Of a stretch of DNA of 64,000 nt, positions 47,341 to 57,978 are shown piece after piece (the stretch's first letter is position 1; each line of letters opens with the position of its first letter). Below the pieces are notes generated by a model that made no database searches, was not told the origin of the DNA, and was given only the letters and a program-made list of their open reading frames with translations. Origin of the DNA: Paenibacillus hexagrammi (GTDB taxonomy: Bacteria > Bacillota > Bacilli > Paenibacillales > NBRC-103111); assembly GCF_021513275.1 (NCBI RefSeq), contig NZ_CP090978.1, positions 4,340,001-4,404,000 of the forward strand, read 5' to 3'. A program made the translations under genes and the position numbers.

Positions 47341-48294
47341 CTAGTGAATAACGGATGGATAAGCTCCCGCCTCTTCATCCATGTTGTTTTTATAAGGATA
47401 TCCCGGATCGTATGGGTTAACATGAACAAAAACGTCCGACACATGAGTAAACTTCTTCATCAACTGCTGTTTCACGCTTTTGGCGATGTCGTGTCCCTCG
47501 AGCACGCTTATTCTCGGATTGACACTAATCTTGGTATCCACAATGACATAGTGACCATGCTCTCTGGCGCGCAAATCATCTACCGAAATGACACCTTTGA
47601 TACTTTGTACAAATTCAATTAATTCCGAAGCATCTTCATGATGCAGCACATGGTCCATTGTGGCATGCGCCGCTTCCTTAACCAGATTGTATCCCATTCG
47701 AATTACCAGCAAGGCAACAAAAATACCGGCCAGTGGGTCCAGTTCATACAGGAGAGGCCAACCGGCATATTCTCCCAATACGGCTCCCAAAACGCCTATG
47801 AGGGCTGCAATAGAAGAGTATACATCAGAGCGGTGCTCCCATGCATTGGTAATTAATGCCTGCGATTTCAGCTTTTTGCCCAGTCGATATTTATACTGAA
47901 ACATCGCTTCTTTCACAATCAGAGATAGTGCAATCGCTACTAAAGCGTAAGCTTTCGGCGGAGCTTCCGCTCCGTGCCACAACGTCTTTATAGACGAAAT
48001 ACCGATCTGAATACCTACAAGTAATAAAATAACAGCTACAACAATGGATGCAATGGATTCCGCTTTGCCATGTCCATATGGATGATCTTCATCGGGAGGC
48101 AGTCCTGCGACTCGCAGCCCGATTAATACAGCAATGGATCCTGCTACGTCAGAAGCGGAATGAGCCGCATCCGCCAGTAAAGCCTTACTGTTGGACATAA
48201 ATCCGATAATCCCTTTTACAAGTGCCAGCAGCAAATTTCCGGCTATTCCTACCCACGCCGCAAACTCAGCCTTCTCGAATCGCTTGTCACTCAA
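47341..48294 (-). CDS. Cation diffusion facilitator family transporter
   Basis: A 317-aa CDF protein with six membrane helices and a cytoplasmic C-terminal domain. Metal-site motifs are ALLADAAHSASDVAGS (HSxxD in helix 2) and NAWEHRSDVYSS (HxxxD in helix 5), with a short His stretch ending in DEDHPYGHGKAES. The Asp/His combination suggests zinc, manganese or iron, not settled by sequence. Start is TTG at 48294. It is in the place of yrvC/yrvD of B. subtilis, between secDF and recJ. Confidence 0.9.
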   Translation of the reverse strand: MSDKRFEKAEFAAWVGIAGNLLLALVKGIIGFMSNSKALLADAAHSASDVAGSIAVLIGLRVAGLPPDEDHPYGHGKAESIASIVVAVILLLVGIQIGISSIKTLWHGAEAPPKAYALVAIALSLIVKEAMFQYKYRLGKKLKSQALITNAWEHRSDVYSSIAALIGVLGAVLGEYAGWPLLYELDPLAGIFVALLVIRMGYNLVKEAAHATMDHVLHHEDASELIEFVQSIKGVISVDDLRAREHGHYVIVDTKISVNPRISVLEGHDIAKSVKQQLMKKFTHVSDVFVHVNPYDPGYPYKNNMDEEAGAYPSVIH

Positions 48295-48393
48295 TACGAA
48301 GCACTCCCTCGGTAATAAAATCTATCCTCCCATACTGAAAGCAGCAGCCTATCAAGAAAGTATCCGTCCATGATCAAGGCAATAGACGGATAC

Positions 48394-48420
48394 AAAGGCC
48401 GCGCATAAGTTCACGCGGCC
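48394..48420 (-). terminator. Probable terminator after secF
   Basis: GGCCGCG (48397-48403) pairs with CGCGGCC (48414-48420), with a short TTTG tail on the minus strand. Confidence 0.55.
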
Positions 48421-48435
48421 CATTTATTAAGGTTA

Positions 48436-49359
48436 TTACGCTGCAGCTTTCTTTTTAGAACTGAGAGAATTTCTTTTGAACATATACCACAAGGCGCAAG
48501 CGATGAAAATCGATGAATAGGCACCGCTCGTTAAACCGATAAGTTTAGCAAGTGCAAACAGTTTGATGGATTCGCTACCGAATATATACAAGCTGCCTGC
48601 TGCAACTAGAACAACCAAAACCGTATTGATATTACGTGCCATGGTCTGCCAGATACTATCATTCACAAGCGCCACCAAATCTTCATCCGTTTTCAGCTTG
48701 GCGAAGCGCAGGTTCTCACGGATCCGGTCAAAGATAACGATTTTATCGTTAATCGAATAACCGATCGTGGTAAGCACAGCCGCCAGAAATGGAAGATTGA
48801 CTTCAAGACGGAAGATAGCAAATACGGCGATAACCATAAACGCATCGTGCAAAATGGCGATAATTGCGGCAAGCGCGAAGCGCCACTCAAATCGGATACT
48901 GACATATAAGCAGATCAGTACGCTTGCAATACCGACCGCGTAGCCTGCTTTGATCAGCAGCTCCTTGGCAAGCTGTGGATCGACCGTGTTGACCTCTTTG
49001 GAAACCTCGCCGCCGTATGCGGCAGCAAAGGCGCTCTGAATTTTATTAATAGCGTCATCATTCAGCACTTCGTCGAAACGGATGGAAACCCTGTCGTTAT
49101 TAGTGCCGCCAATGGTTGGATCTGCATAACGGGATGTAACCTGACCGCTGGAACTCAGCTGGCTCATGATTTCATCCACTTTCGCTTTGTCCAGCGTCTT
49201 GCCGACTACCAAGTCGATATTCGTACCAGCTTTAAAGTCTACGCCGAAGTTCATACCGGAAACCAATAGAAACACCAAGCCTGTTGCAAGAATTAGAAGA
49301 GAAAGTGTAAAAAACCTTTTCCGGTTTTTTACAAAGTCAAATTGTTTCTTAGAGTTCAC
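48436..49359 (-). CDS. secF: Protein translocase subunit SecF
   Basis: SecF half of the SecDF export motor, 307 aa with six helices: a first helix (FFTLSLLILATGLVFLL), the export-domain loop LVSGMNFGVDFKAGT, and helices 4-6 with SINDKIVIFDRIREN. The conserved Asp/Arg of the proton pathway are present. Start is GTG 49359; it overlaps secD by 11 bases. B. subtilis has a fused secDF, so the two-gene form differs. Confidence 0.95.
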   Translation of the reverse strand: MNSKKQFDFVKNRKRFFTLSLLILATGLVFLLVSGMNFGVDFKAGTNIDLVVGKTLDKAKVDEIMSQLSSSGQVTSRYADPTIGGTNNDRVSIRFDEVLNDDAINKIQSAFAAAYGGEVSKEVNTVDPQLAKELLIKAGYAVGIASVLICLYVSIRFEWRFALAAIIAILHDAFMVIAVFAIFRLEVNLPFLAAVLTTIGYSINDKIVIFDRIRENLRFAKLKTDEDLVALVNDSIWQTMARNINTVLVVLVAAGSLYIFGSESIKLFALAKLIGLTSGAYSSIFIACALWYMFKRNSLSSKKKAAA

Positions 49360-50584
49360 GGATGTCAGCCTCCTTCACGCCAAAGTAGCTTGGCTTCTTG
49401 AGCATGTTGCCTCTAATGATCAGATGCAACAGCCATCTGGAGAGGATAACGTTCGTTAAGATACTGATAATGATACTGATCATGGTAATCACAGCGAAGC
49501 CGCGGATCGCACCGTTACCCACGTAGTAAAGCACAATACCAGCAATCAGGTTCGTTACGTTAGCGTCCATAATGGTTCTGAAGGAATGTTTGGAACCAGC
49601 CTTCAGCGAGGACATGATACTCTTACCGGAACGGATCTCTTCCCGAATTCTCTCGTATGTAATAATGTTGGCGTCAACTGCCATACCGGCCCCTAGCACT
49701 AACGCCGCAATACCAGGCAGTGTGAGCGTTGCGTTCATGAAGTCAAATACTGCGAGCAGTACCCATACGTACGTAATGAGTGTGAAAGCAGCGACCAAAC
49801 CTGGAACGCGATAATAAATTACCATGAATAAGAAAATTAACACAGATGCAATCAAACCGGCAAAAGCAGTTTCGTGTAGTGACGCTGTACCTAATGTTGC
49901 GTCAACACGCTGAATATACTTCTCGTTCAGCTTTAAGGGCATGGCGCCCAGGTTAATCAGTTTGGCAACCTTAGTCGCTTCCGTTACGCTTGACTGATTA
50001 ATGATAGCCGCATCACTGTCAATCGGATAAGGCACGGAAGCTGTCGATTGCAGTTCATCATCCAAATAAATGGAGAGGGTGCTGCCTGTCAGCTTGGTTG
50101 TTACATCTTTAAATTTCGCTCTGTCCTTCAGCTTGATTTCTACAATCGGTTGTTTCGTGTTCGGATCATAGCTGAGCTTCGCGGCATTTTCCACAAAGTC
50201 CGTACCATTCAAATAAACGGTGCCATCCGGACCTCTGAATGTGAGAACAGCCGGTTTTGACATCAACGACCGAACTTCATCCTCGTTCTTAACACCGGCA
50301 AGGCGTACGCGAATGCGGTCTTCACCTTCAGGGTATACCTCCGGCTCAGCGACACCAAGACTGTCCGCGCGCTTAGCAAGGCTTTCCGCCGCTTGAGAAA
50401 GCGTTTCCTTCGTTAAAGGCTGACCTGTGCTTAAAGGCTCGGCTGTATACAAAATCTCAAAGCCGCCCTTTAAATCTAGTCCAAGCTTGATTCGACTTAC
50501 TAATGACGGACTCGTTGCGGCGATGGCGCCGAGAACGATGACTACCGTCAAAAAGAAGATCGAGATTCTTTTCCAATCCAGCAT
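49349..50584 (-). CDS. secD: Protein translocase subunit SecD
   Basis: SecD half of SecDF, 411 aa. The D1 motif is IKLGLDLKGGFEILY near residue 35, followed by the periplasmic-type P1 domain, and the membrane block ends with AGMAVDANIITYERIREE and TNLIAGIVLYYVG. It is shorter than in Gram-negatives because the P1 domain is reduced, as in other Firmicutes. It lies about 120 bases after comN. Confidence 0.95.
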   Translation of the reverse strand: MLDWKRISIFFLTVVIVLGAIAATSPSLVSRIKLGLDLKGGFEILYTAEPLSTGQPLTKETLSQAAESLAKRADSLGVAEPEVYPEGEDRIRVRLAGVKNEDEVRSLMSKPAVLTFRGPDGTVYLNGTDFVENAAKLSYDPNTKQPIVEIKLKDRAKFKDVTTKLTGSTLSIYLDDELQSTASVPYPIDSDAAIINQSSVTEATKVAKLINLGAMPLKLNEKYIQRVDATLGTASLHETAFAGLIASVLIFLFMVIYYRVPGLVAAFTLITYVWVLLAVFDFMNATLTLPGIAALVLGAGMAVDANIITYERIREEIRSGKSIMSSLKAGSKHSFRTIMDANVTNLIAGIVLYYVGNGAIRGFAVITMISIIISILTNVILSRWLLHLIIRGNMLKKPSYFGVKEADIREL

Positions 50585-50703
50585 CTCTTGCTTGTCTCCC
50601 TTCCATACTCAATATTCCTATTATACTCAGGTGCGAAAATCGAGTCAATTTACGTCATTTTGTGTAATATGCTCCAAAACGCGCAAAAAAATAAGCCCGT
50701 TTT

Positions 50704-51120
50704 TTACAATTGGGCCCCTTTAAACGCGCTTAGTGTCATCCAGTTCATAAATTGGGTCGATTTCAGCGACAGAATATCGTTAACAATCTGGTGCAGCGGA
50801 GGGACGCCTGTTTTCCTATATTTATCCGAAACACAGTCCCAAATCTCTTTACCGCTTACATGCTCATAGCCCAGCATTTTGAATTCCTCCACTTTGCTGA
50901 GGCACAAGCTTTCAATAACCTCATTTAATTCATAGTCGGACATGGCCGGTTCTTCATTCTCGCCCACCTGATCGTCCGAGGCTTCCCGATTCTCCATAGG
51001 GGCCGATTCATGTGAATCCGAAAGAAAGTTCTCTGCTTGCTCTTCCGGTTTTGCCTCTTCAGCGGCATGTACCGAACTATCCCATTGCTCTTCCGTGCGG
51101 TTATCTTCGTGTTCGTCCAT
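50704..51120 (-). CDS. comN: Post-transcriptional regulator of the ComN family
   Basis: A 138-aa protein whose C-terminal 75 residues (LNEVIESLCLSKVEEFKMLGYEHVSGKEIWDCVSDKY) match the ComN/YrzD family; in B. subtilis ComN acts on the comEA transcript. The N-terminal 65 residues are an acidic Glu/Asp-rich extension not usual in the family (typical length near 98). ATG 51120 is behind GGGAGG. Adjacent to secD as in B. subtilis. Confidence 0.82.
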   Translation of the reverse strand: MDEHEDNRTEEQWDSSVHAAEEAKPEEQAENFLSDSHESAPMENREASDDQVGENEEPAMSDYELNEVIESLCLSKVEEFKMLGYEHVSGKEIWDCVSDKYRKTGVPPLHQIVNDILSLKSTQFMNWMTLSAFKGAQL

Positions 51121-51260
51121 GAGTCTTTCCTCCCCTCTGCTCCTCATATTCGATAGTCACCCTGCTTTTTCCTGCACTCCATACAGACATGTCCAAAATT
51201 GTTAGCATGAGCTTGGCCGAAACCTGCATATTCATAAGGTATCAAAGGACGGAAGAAGGT

Positions 51261-52835
51261 ATGGGAGCATTGACCAAGCAGTCGTTTATCAAAGGAACAA
51301 TGATCCTGCTAGCCGCAGGAATTTTAAATCGGTTACTTGGATTTATTCCCCGCATTACGCTGCCGCGGGTCATTGGCGCCGAAGGGGTCGGATTGTATCA
51401 AATGGGGTGGCCCTTTCTGGTCGTAATCCTGACTATCGTAACAGGGGGAATTCCCGTTGCCATCTCCAAACTGATTGCCGAGGCGGAAGCGGAACGCAAT
51501 GAGGCACGTGTCAGAAGCATTCTGCGCATTTCCCTGCTGCTTACGACGGGGCTTAGCATCATTTTTACGATAGTCTGCCTGGCAGGAGCCGCATGGATCA
51601 CGAATCACTTGCTCACAGATTCCCGCGTGTATTACACGTTCCTGTGCATGAGCCCCATGATTCCCATTATCGGGTTGTCTTCGGTGTATCGCGCTTATTT
51701 TCAAGGCAGACAGAACATGATACCGACAGCGACCTCGCAAATTACAGAAACGGTAGTTCGGATTATCATGGTTCTGATCTGCTCGTATCTCATGCTTCCC
51801 TACGGAATCGAATATGCAGCAGCCGGAGCAATGATAGGTGTATTCGCAGGTGAAATTGGAGGACTAGTCGTACTTGTCCTGCATTTCAAAAGAAATAAAG
51901 CACAAACCACTTACATAGCGAACGTACAGATCGGCACGAAGAAAACAAGCGGACGACTGTCCAACCTGAAGCGGATCCTCCGCATATCTGTTCCAGTTAC
52001 AGGCAGTAAACTAATCGGTGCATGCTCGTACTTGTTTGAATCCATTCTCATCGCTCAAAGTCTTGCTATCGCCGGAGTGACGACCGCGCTGGCTACTGCC
52101 CAATACGGAGCTTTACAAGGAATGATTATTCCGATAATTCTGCTTCCAAGCGCACTCACCATGTCGCTATCGGTATCGTTGATCCCTTCCTTGAGCGAGG
52201 CAGCAGCTCGCAAGGATATGCAAACCATTCATTCCAGACTGCATCAATCCTTGCGGCTGGCATTAGTAACCGGTGCTCCCTTTGCTGTGCTGATGTTCGT
52301 CTTGGCCGAGCCTATCTGCACGTATATGTACAATCAGCCTGATGTTGGTATCATGCTGAAAATGATGGCTCCCATCGCCATTTTCATTTACTTCCAAGCT
52401 CCTTTGCAATCAACGCTGCAGGCTCTAAATAAACCAGGAGCGGCGCTTGTCAATACGCTAATCGGATCTGCCGTCAAGCTAGTACTTATTTACATACTGG
52501 CCAGTAAGCCTGAACTAGGGATCAAAGGTGCAATATTCGCCATAAACATCAACATTGTGCTTGTTACGATTTTGCATTGGAACAGTGTGGTACGTCTTTT
52601 GAAATTTCGTATGCAAGGAAGTGACTTCGCCAAAATCATTGCCGCCATGGCCATATCCGGAATAAGCAGCTATGTGGTTATGCATACAACCTGGTCGGAA
52701 GCCGATTGGCTTCGCTTCACTGCTTCGTGCTTGATCGGGGTTGTCATGTACATCATTCTAATCATCATGATGAGACTAGTGAATCAGGGGGACTTGCTGA
52801 AAATTATGCGGCTTGGTAAAAAATTCATACGATAA
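51261..52835 (+). CDS. spoVB: Stage V sporulation protein B, polysaccharide-flippase family
   Basis: A 524-aa MOP-superfamily membrane protein with about 14 helices, matching SpoVB, which is needed for spore cortex synthesis and belongs to the lipid II flippase-like group. Landmarks include LGFIPRITLPRVIGAEGVGLYQM, VYRAYFQGRQNMIPTATSQI and LLPSALTMSLSVSLIPSLSEA. ATG 51261 follows GGAAGAAGG; a longer frame starting at 51189 lacks support. It converges on the DUF421 gene with five bases between. Confidence 0.9.
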   Translation: MGALTKQSFIKGTMILLAAGILNRLLGFIPRITLPRVIGAEGVGLYQMGWPFLVVILTIVTGGIPVAISKLIAEAEAERNEARVRSILRISLLLTTGLSIIFTIVCLAGAAWITNHLLTDSRVYYTFLCMSPMIPIIGLSSVYRAYFQGRQNMIPTATSQITETVVRIIMVLICSYLMLPYGIEYAAAGAMIGVFAGEIGGLVVLVLHFKRNKAQTTYIANVQIGTKKTSGRLSNLKRILRISVPVTGSKLIGACSYLFESILIAQSLAIAGVTTALATAQYGALQGMIIPIILLPSALTMSLSVSLIPSLSEAAARKDMQTIHSRLHQSLRLALVTGAPFAVLMFVLAEPICTYMYNQPDVGIMLKMMAPIAIFIYFQAPLQSTLQALNKPGAALVNTLIGSAVKLVLIYILASKPELGIKGAIFAININIVLVTILHWNSVVRLLKFRMQGSDFAKIIAAMAISGISSYVVMHTTWSEADWLRFTASCLIGVVMYIILIIMMRLVNQGDLLKIMRLGKKFIR

Positions 52836-52840
52836 TGAAA

Positions 52841-53521
52841 TTATCGTTTACGATCAACAAAGAATCGGCCTCTGTGATCAATGGAGCAATAAAAAATTTC
52901 CTTAAAATCATTGCAGCCTTTTTCTTGAAGCTGGTTTTTAAGCCAAAACCGGGTCTTCCCTATCTTTTCTAAATTCTCATCCTGCACTTTTCCATCCATA
53001 ATTAAAGGTAGAGGAAGTCCCTCATAACGAATCGTGCCCTTAAGCCCGCTGTCAGCGGTGTCTGAAACTCTTCTTTCTTTTTCCACCACACTTAACTTAC
53101 CCGACGGTTCAAGGACGGCAAATTCCACATCCGCAACGTTCATAACCCGATTCTGCCTGAGCTGCTGCATGAGATCATCCAGATTATAGCGCTGCTTTCT
53201 CATCTCTTCACGATTGATGGAGCCGTTCTCAATAAGCACACTGGGCTTCCCGTCAAATAATACCCGGATTGGTCGGCTTTTCAAGGTAATATACGCGATG
53301 GCCACTTGAATCAACACCAATGTAGCCATAGGAACTATACCGTCCATCAAAGGCTTATTGGCGTCCTCCAATACAAATACCGCGATCTCTGCAATCATAA
53401 TGGAAATGACCAGATCGAATAAGGATAGCTTCCCGATCTCCCGCTTTCCCATAATGCGCAGCATCAGAAACACAACAAAATAGATCAGCACCGTGCGAAA
53501 AAAAATGGTCAGAATATCCAT
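52841..53521 (-). CDS. DUF421 membrane protein (YetF/YrbG-like)
   Basis: A 226-aa protein with three N-terminal helices and a cytoplasmic DUF421 domain: GKREIGKLSLFDLVISIMIAE, PIRVLFDGKPSVLIENG and NLDDLMQQLRQN. Family members such as YetF and SpoVAE-neighbours are poorly characterised. Position equals B. subtilis yrbG. GGGAGG precedes the ATG. Confidence 0.85.
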   Translation of the reverse strand: MDILTIFFRTVLIYFVVFLMLRIMGKREIGKLSLFDLVISIMIAEIAVFVLEDANKPLMDGIVPMATLVLIQVAIAYITLKSRPIRVLFDGKPSVLIENGSINREEMRKQRYNLDDLMQQLRQNRVMNVADVEFAVLEPSGKLSVVEKERRVSDTADSGLKGTIRYEGLPLPLIMDGKVQDENLEKIGKTRFWLKNQLQEKGCNDFKEIFYCSIDHRGRFFVDRKR

Positions 53522-53650
53522 TGGTTGAGCCTCCCTGATCTAAAGGTGCAGCTTCCTTCTTGGAAGCTCTAGCTTGTTCTCGGAGTTCAATGGTATTCTG
53601 ACCTCTCACGTACTTCATCATGCAAATTTTAGTTCATCAATTGTTGGCAA

Positions 53651-54988
53651 TTACGTGATAACGATACGAATATAGCAAGCAGCGACAATGAATAGCACGA
53701 CGCTAACGGGAAGCGCAAATTTCAAATAATCCCTCTGACTAAACCCGCTTTGCCCCTGCATCGCAAGCCCTCCGGCCAGCATACCGGCTGTAGATCCAAG
53801 CAGTGTCGCACCGCCTCCGACCGCACCGCCGATCATAAGCGACCACCATAATGAAGTCGCAGGCCCCATCTCCGAAATCTTGGCGAGTTCCGCAATATCA
53901 TGAATGGTAGGCACCATAGCCACTGCAAATGGAACATGGTCGATCATGGCGGAGCCAACACCTGTTATCCCAACCAAGATGATCGATAAGAAAGGAATGC
54001 TGCCTTGGCTAAGCTCCATCGATTTAACCGCCAATAAACCGGTAACGCCCGCATAAACCAGCCCGCCTGTCATCACGAATAGTCCAAAAAAGTATAAAAA
54101 TTGCGACTCCAGTATTCCTTGAAGGGCAAGGCGGTAATCTCTGGTTCGAACCGTTGTAAGGATCCATGAATAGTTAAGGAGGATGAATGCCGCGGCACCT
54201 GCAAGAGCGATATAAGCCCCCCGCCACCCCAGAACTCCCTGAAGCATTTCCGCGATCAAAAACAGCAGTAGGATCAAACTGCCCCCTATCACTTGCAACC
54301 GGTCCCCAAGCAATTCAGCAGGTTGAATGGCAAGCACTTCTCTCCGATTTGCTTCGGGAACCACTAACGACCTGCCATAGATCATCCATAAGGCTGCATA
54401 TACAATAACCAGCAGGAGTGCCATCAGCGGTCCTAAGGTCCGCAGCATCTGCCAGAAGGTAAATCCGGCCGCCTCTCCCACGAATCGATTGGTTACACTG
54501 CCTATTGCCGTAGACGCTCCTCCCAGATTGGCTGAGAGTACAATGGACAGCATGAAGGGAACCGGCGATAGCTTCAAGAGCTTCGCCGTATTCAGCATGA
54601 TCGGCACAATAATCAAGATCATAACCACACTGTCTACAAATGCCGAACCTATCGCGGTAAGCATCGACACGCCAAACAAAATAGTCAGCGGTTTTATTCT
54701 ATTCTTCCTTATAAGCGCTGCTGCAAGATAAGACATCATGCCGGTTCTTTGAAATCCGATCGCTATGATAAATAGACTCGTCATCCAAATCAAAGTATCC
54801 CACCTGGCAAAGGAAGCCATGGCTAGATGAAACGGAACGGCCCCAATTATCAGCATCAATATAGCCCCGCCAAGCGCTATGTAAGAACGATTCCATCTTT
54901 CCGTAATAATCCCGATATAAGCAGCCCCGTATATCAATACGGCAGCTATCGCTTGCCAGCCTACAGGACCCTGCGAATAATCATTCAA
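53651..54988 (-). CDS. SLC13/ArsB/NhaD-type membrane transporter
   Basis: A 445-aa permease of the ion transporter superfamily, about 11 helices. LSANLGGASTAIGSVTNRFVG and GGAVGGGATLLGSTAGMLAGG are the paired re-entrant loop motifs, and SAFVDSVVMILIIVPI and SAMIDHVPFAVAMVPT the inverted repeat helices. This fits the NhaD or ArsB branch; substrate (sodium, arsenite or a dicarboxylate) cannot be assigned. Start is TTG at 54988. Confidence 0.82.
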   Translation of the reverse strand: MNDYSQGPVGWQAIAAVLIYGAAYIGIITERWNRSYIALGGAILMLIIGAVPFHLAMASFARWDTLIWMTSLFIIAIGFQRTGMMSYLAAALIRKNRIKPLTILFGVSMLTAIGSAFVDSVVMILIIVPIMLNTAKLLKLSPVPFMLSIVLSANLGGASTAIGSVTNRFVGEAAGFTFWQMLRTLGPLMALLLVIVYAALWMIYGRSLVVPEANRREVLAIQPAELLGDRLQVIGGSLILLLFLIAEMLQGVLGWRGAYIALAGAAAFILLNYSWILTTVRTRDYRLALQGILESQFLYFFGLFVMTGGLVYAGVTGLLAVKSMELSQGSIPFLSIILVGITGVGSAMIDHVPFAVAMVPTIHDIAELAKISEMGPATSLWWSLMIGGAVGGGATLLGSTAGMLAGGLAMQGQSGFSQRDYLKFALPVSVVLFIVAACYIRIVIT

Positions 54989-55085
54989 ATCCTCACTTCC
55001 TCCCTAATAGTATGTACTAATTCTATGTGCTTGGCCATACAATGATGTTAACAAAACCTCGAATATGTTGAAAGGAATGATGGTT

Positions 55086-55475
55086 ATGAACCCAATGAGA
55101 AGTGTAAGTCAGGTTCGAATTACGTCTCCTTTGTTATCCGGGCTCGTGTATGCGCTCATCATGATGACGATCGGCACCATCGTGACATCCCTTTTTCTAC
55201 TGCTCACCAGCACACAGGAGAGCTCCTTGCATACGCTCACAATGATTATTCATGGCGTATCTTTATTCATCGGCGGCTGGGTGGCGGGTAAGAGAGCCGG
55301 CAGCCGAGGCTGGTATTACGGCGGAATGCTGGGCATCCTATACTTCCTGCTTATCTTCCTAGTCGGCTTTTTGGCATTCGACGCAGGTCTCAACCTACAG
55401 TCACTCCAGCTTCTTGGAATCTTGTTCGTCTCCGGAGCGCTCGGCGGTATGCTTGGCGTCAATACTCGCAAATAA
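55086..55475 (+). CDS. TIGR04086 family membrane protein (YrzE-like)
   Basis: A 129-aa protein with four membrane helices, matching the TIGR04086 family of Bacillales, often found in spore-formers and of unknown role. The conserved GGWVAGKRAGSRGWYYGGMLG block is present. ATG 55086 has AAAGGA nine bases upstream. It lies where B. subtilis has yrzE, near yajC. Confidence 0.8.
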   Translation: MNPMRSVSQVRITSPLLSGLVYALIMMTIGTIVTSLFLLLTSTQESSLHTLTMIIHGVSLFIGGWVAGKRAGSRGWYYGGMLGILYFLLIFLVGFLAFDAGLNLQSLQLLGILFVSGALGGMLGVNTRK

Positions 55476-55510
55476 GAGACATGCTTGAAAGTATCCTATT
55501 CCCCTCTGAT

Positions 55511-55521
55511 TGTGGTATAAT
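55511..55521 (+). promoter_or_regulatory. Extended -10 promoter of the PAP2 gene
   Basis: TGTGGTATAAT, an extended -10 with perfect TATAAT at 55516-55521 about 47 bases before the PAP2 start. No clear -35 at the usual distance. Confidence 0.45.
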
Positions 55522-55567
55522 GTCTTCGTTCTAGCCGTAATAATTTCCATATTTAGGGGGAAACACC

Positions 55568-56403
55568 ATGAGTCCGTTTCAGTCTATGACCCATGCTACG
55601 GTCTATATTGTCCTGACAGTCTTTCTTTTCTTGACCGTCTCGACACGTAGAAATCCGTTCATCATAGCCGGAACCTTTGTACAGGAGATCTTTACTTCCC
55701 GCAAATTTTTGTTACACTGTGTCGCCTTAGTGACCATACTTTTTTTAATAAAGTTGAATTATGGGTAGAAAAAAGCATGGATTACCGCGCGGATTTCACC
55801 AAATCCATATATCGGATCGAAGGGGATTTTGTCGCTACCATCCAGCATCTATTTCAAAACGATGTGCTTACTTATATCAGCAGCTATTTCTATGTCGTTG
55901 TCTTTCCATCCGTGATGATTGCGTCCATCGGGATTTACACGTTTCAAAAAAACTACAAGCTCTTTTTCGCCATCTGTTACGCACTTATGATCAATTACAT
56001 GATTGCTATCCCTTTCTACCTGTTCTTCCCAGTCAATGAAGTTTGGTACTTTCATCCAAATGTCGATCTGCTCATTACCCACGTTTTTCCTACGTTTGAG
56101 CAGGATTATCGTCCGCTGTCGGGCCTTGACAACTGCTTTCCAAGCCTGCATACCTCCATCAGCGTATCCATGGCTATTATCGCATTCAAGAACCGCAGCA
56201 CCTTTTGGAAATATTTCGTTCCCTGCTCCTCTGCTTTCATTATCTTCTCGATCTTTTACCTAGGCATCCATTGGCTCTCCGACATGAGCGCAGGCGTTCT
56301 GCTTGGGGTATTCGCCGCAAGGCTGGCACTTCGACTCAGCGAAGGAAGAATGGTGCTTGGCGAACGCGCTCTGCTGCAAAGATGGAAGAAAAACGAAATG
56401 TGA
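55568..56403 (+). CDS. PAP2 superfamily membrane phosphatase, frameshifted as sequenced
   Basis: A membrane protein with the phosphatidic-acid-phosphatase 2 active-site motifs GLDNCFPSLHTS (SxHT) and GIHWLSDMSAGVLLG (HxxxD). The GLDNCFPSLHT form resembles AUR1-like PAP2 enzymes that act on lipid phosphates. The N-terminal 60 residues and the rest are split in the sequence at about 55738-55745; one more T in the run of seven gives a continuous 278-aa protein reading LFFNKVELWVEKSMDYRAD. GGGGGAAA precedes ATG 55568. Substrate unknown. It ends next to a bidirectional terminator. Confidence 0.82.
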
Positions 56404-56435
56404 CCTATGAGCGGATACGGACAAAAAGACCATAG

Positions 56436-56472
56436 AAAAAGCGAGAGCCTGATAAAGGATCTCGCTTTTTTG
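56436..56472. terminator. Bidirectional terminator between PAP2 and yajC
   Basis: AAAAAGCGAGAGCC and GGATCTCGCTTTTTT form an 11-bp-plus stem with A/T runs at both ends, between two convergent genes. Confidence 0.88.
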
Positions 56473-56474
56473 AT

Positions 56475-56792
56475 TTATTCCTTTGCTGCCGCGCTAGATG
56501 CAACAGCGTTGATCGCGGAACGGTCGAACGTCATTTTGGTAGCGTCGTTGACACGAAGCACGCAGATGTCGTCCGTAATTTCCATGATCGTTCCATGGAG
56601 CCCGCCGATGGTAACAACCTTGTCCCCTTTTTTCAAAGAGCCCAGCATCATATTACGGGTTTTTTGACGCTTTTGCTGTGGACGGATTAATAAGAAATAA
56701 AGCACGACAAACATCAGCACGAGCGGCCCATATGTATACAAATATCCCATTGGCCCGGCATCTGCCGCAGCCGTATCAGCTAACAAGAACAT
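56475..56792 (-). CDS. yajC: Preprotein translocase subunit YajC
   Basis: A 105-aa single-span membrane protein that joins SecDF. The helix LVLMFVVLYFLLIRPQQKRQK is the family signature, followed by the soluble MMLGSLKKGDKVVTIGGLHG domain. GGAGG precedes the ATG. It is the last gene of the ruvCAB-spoIID-queA-tgt-yajC run (B. subtilis yrbF). Confidence 0.95.
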   Translation of the reverse strand: MFLLADTAAADAGPMGYLYTYGPLVLMFVVLYFLLIRPQQKRQKTRNMMLGSLKKGDKVVTIGGLHGTIMEITDDICVLRVNDATKMTFDRSAINAVASSAAAKE

Positions 56793-56807
56793 AGGAGTCC
56801 TCCTTTC

Positions 56808-57956
<1,149 letters not shown>

Positions 57957-57978
57957 CTATTCTCATATCAACTTTCTT

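Noticed and set aside
50686..50715. Weak hairpin with T run between comN and secD
   Set aside because: Stem of only four or five pairs around a large loop; not enough to call a terminator.
53355..53621. 88-codon frame upstream of and overlapping the DUF421 gene
   Set aside because: No family pattern, and the DUF421 ATG has GGGAGG at proper distance; the overlap is better explained by the non-coding leader.
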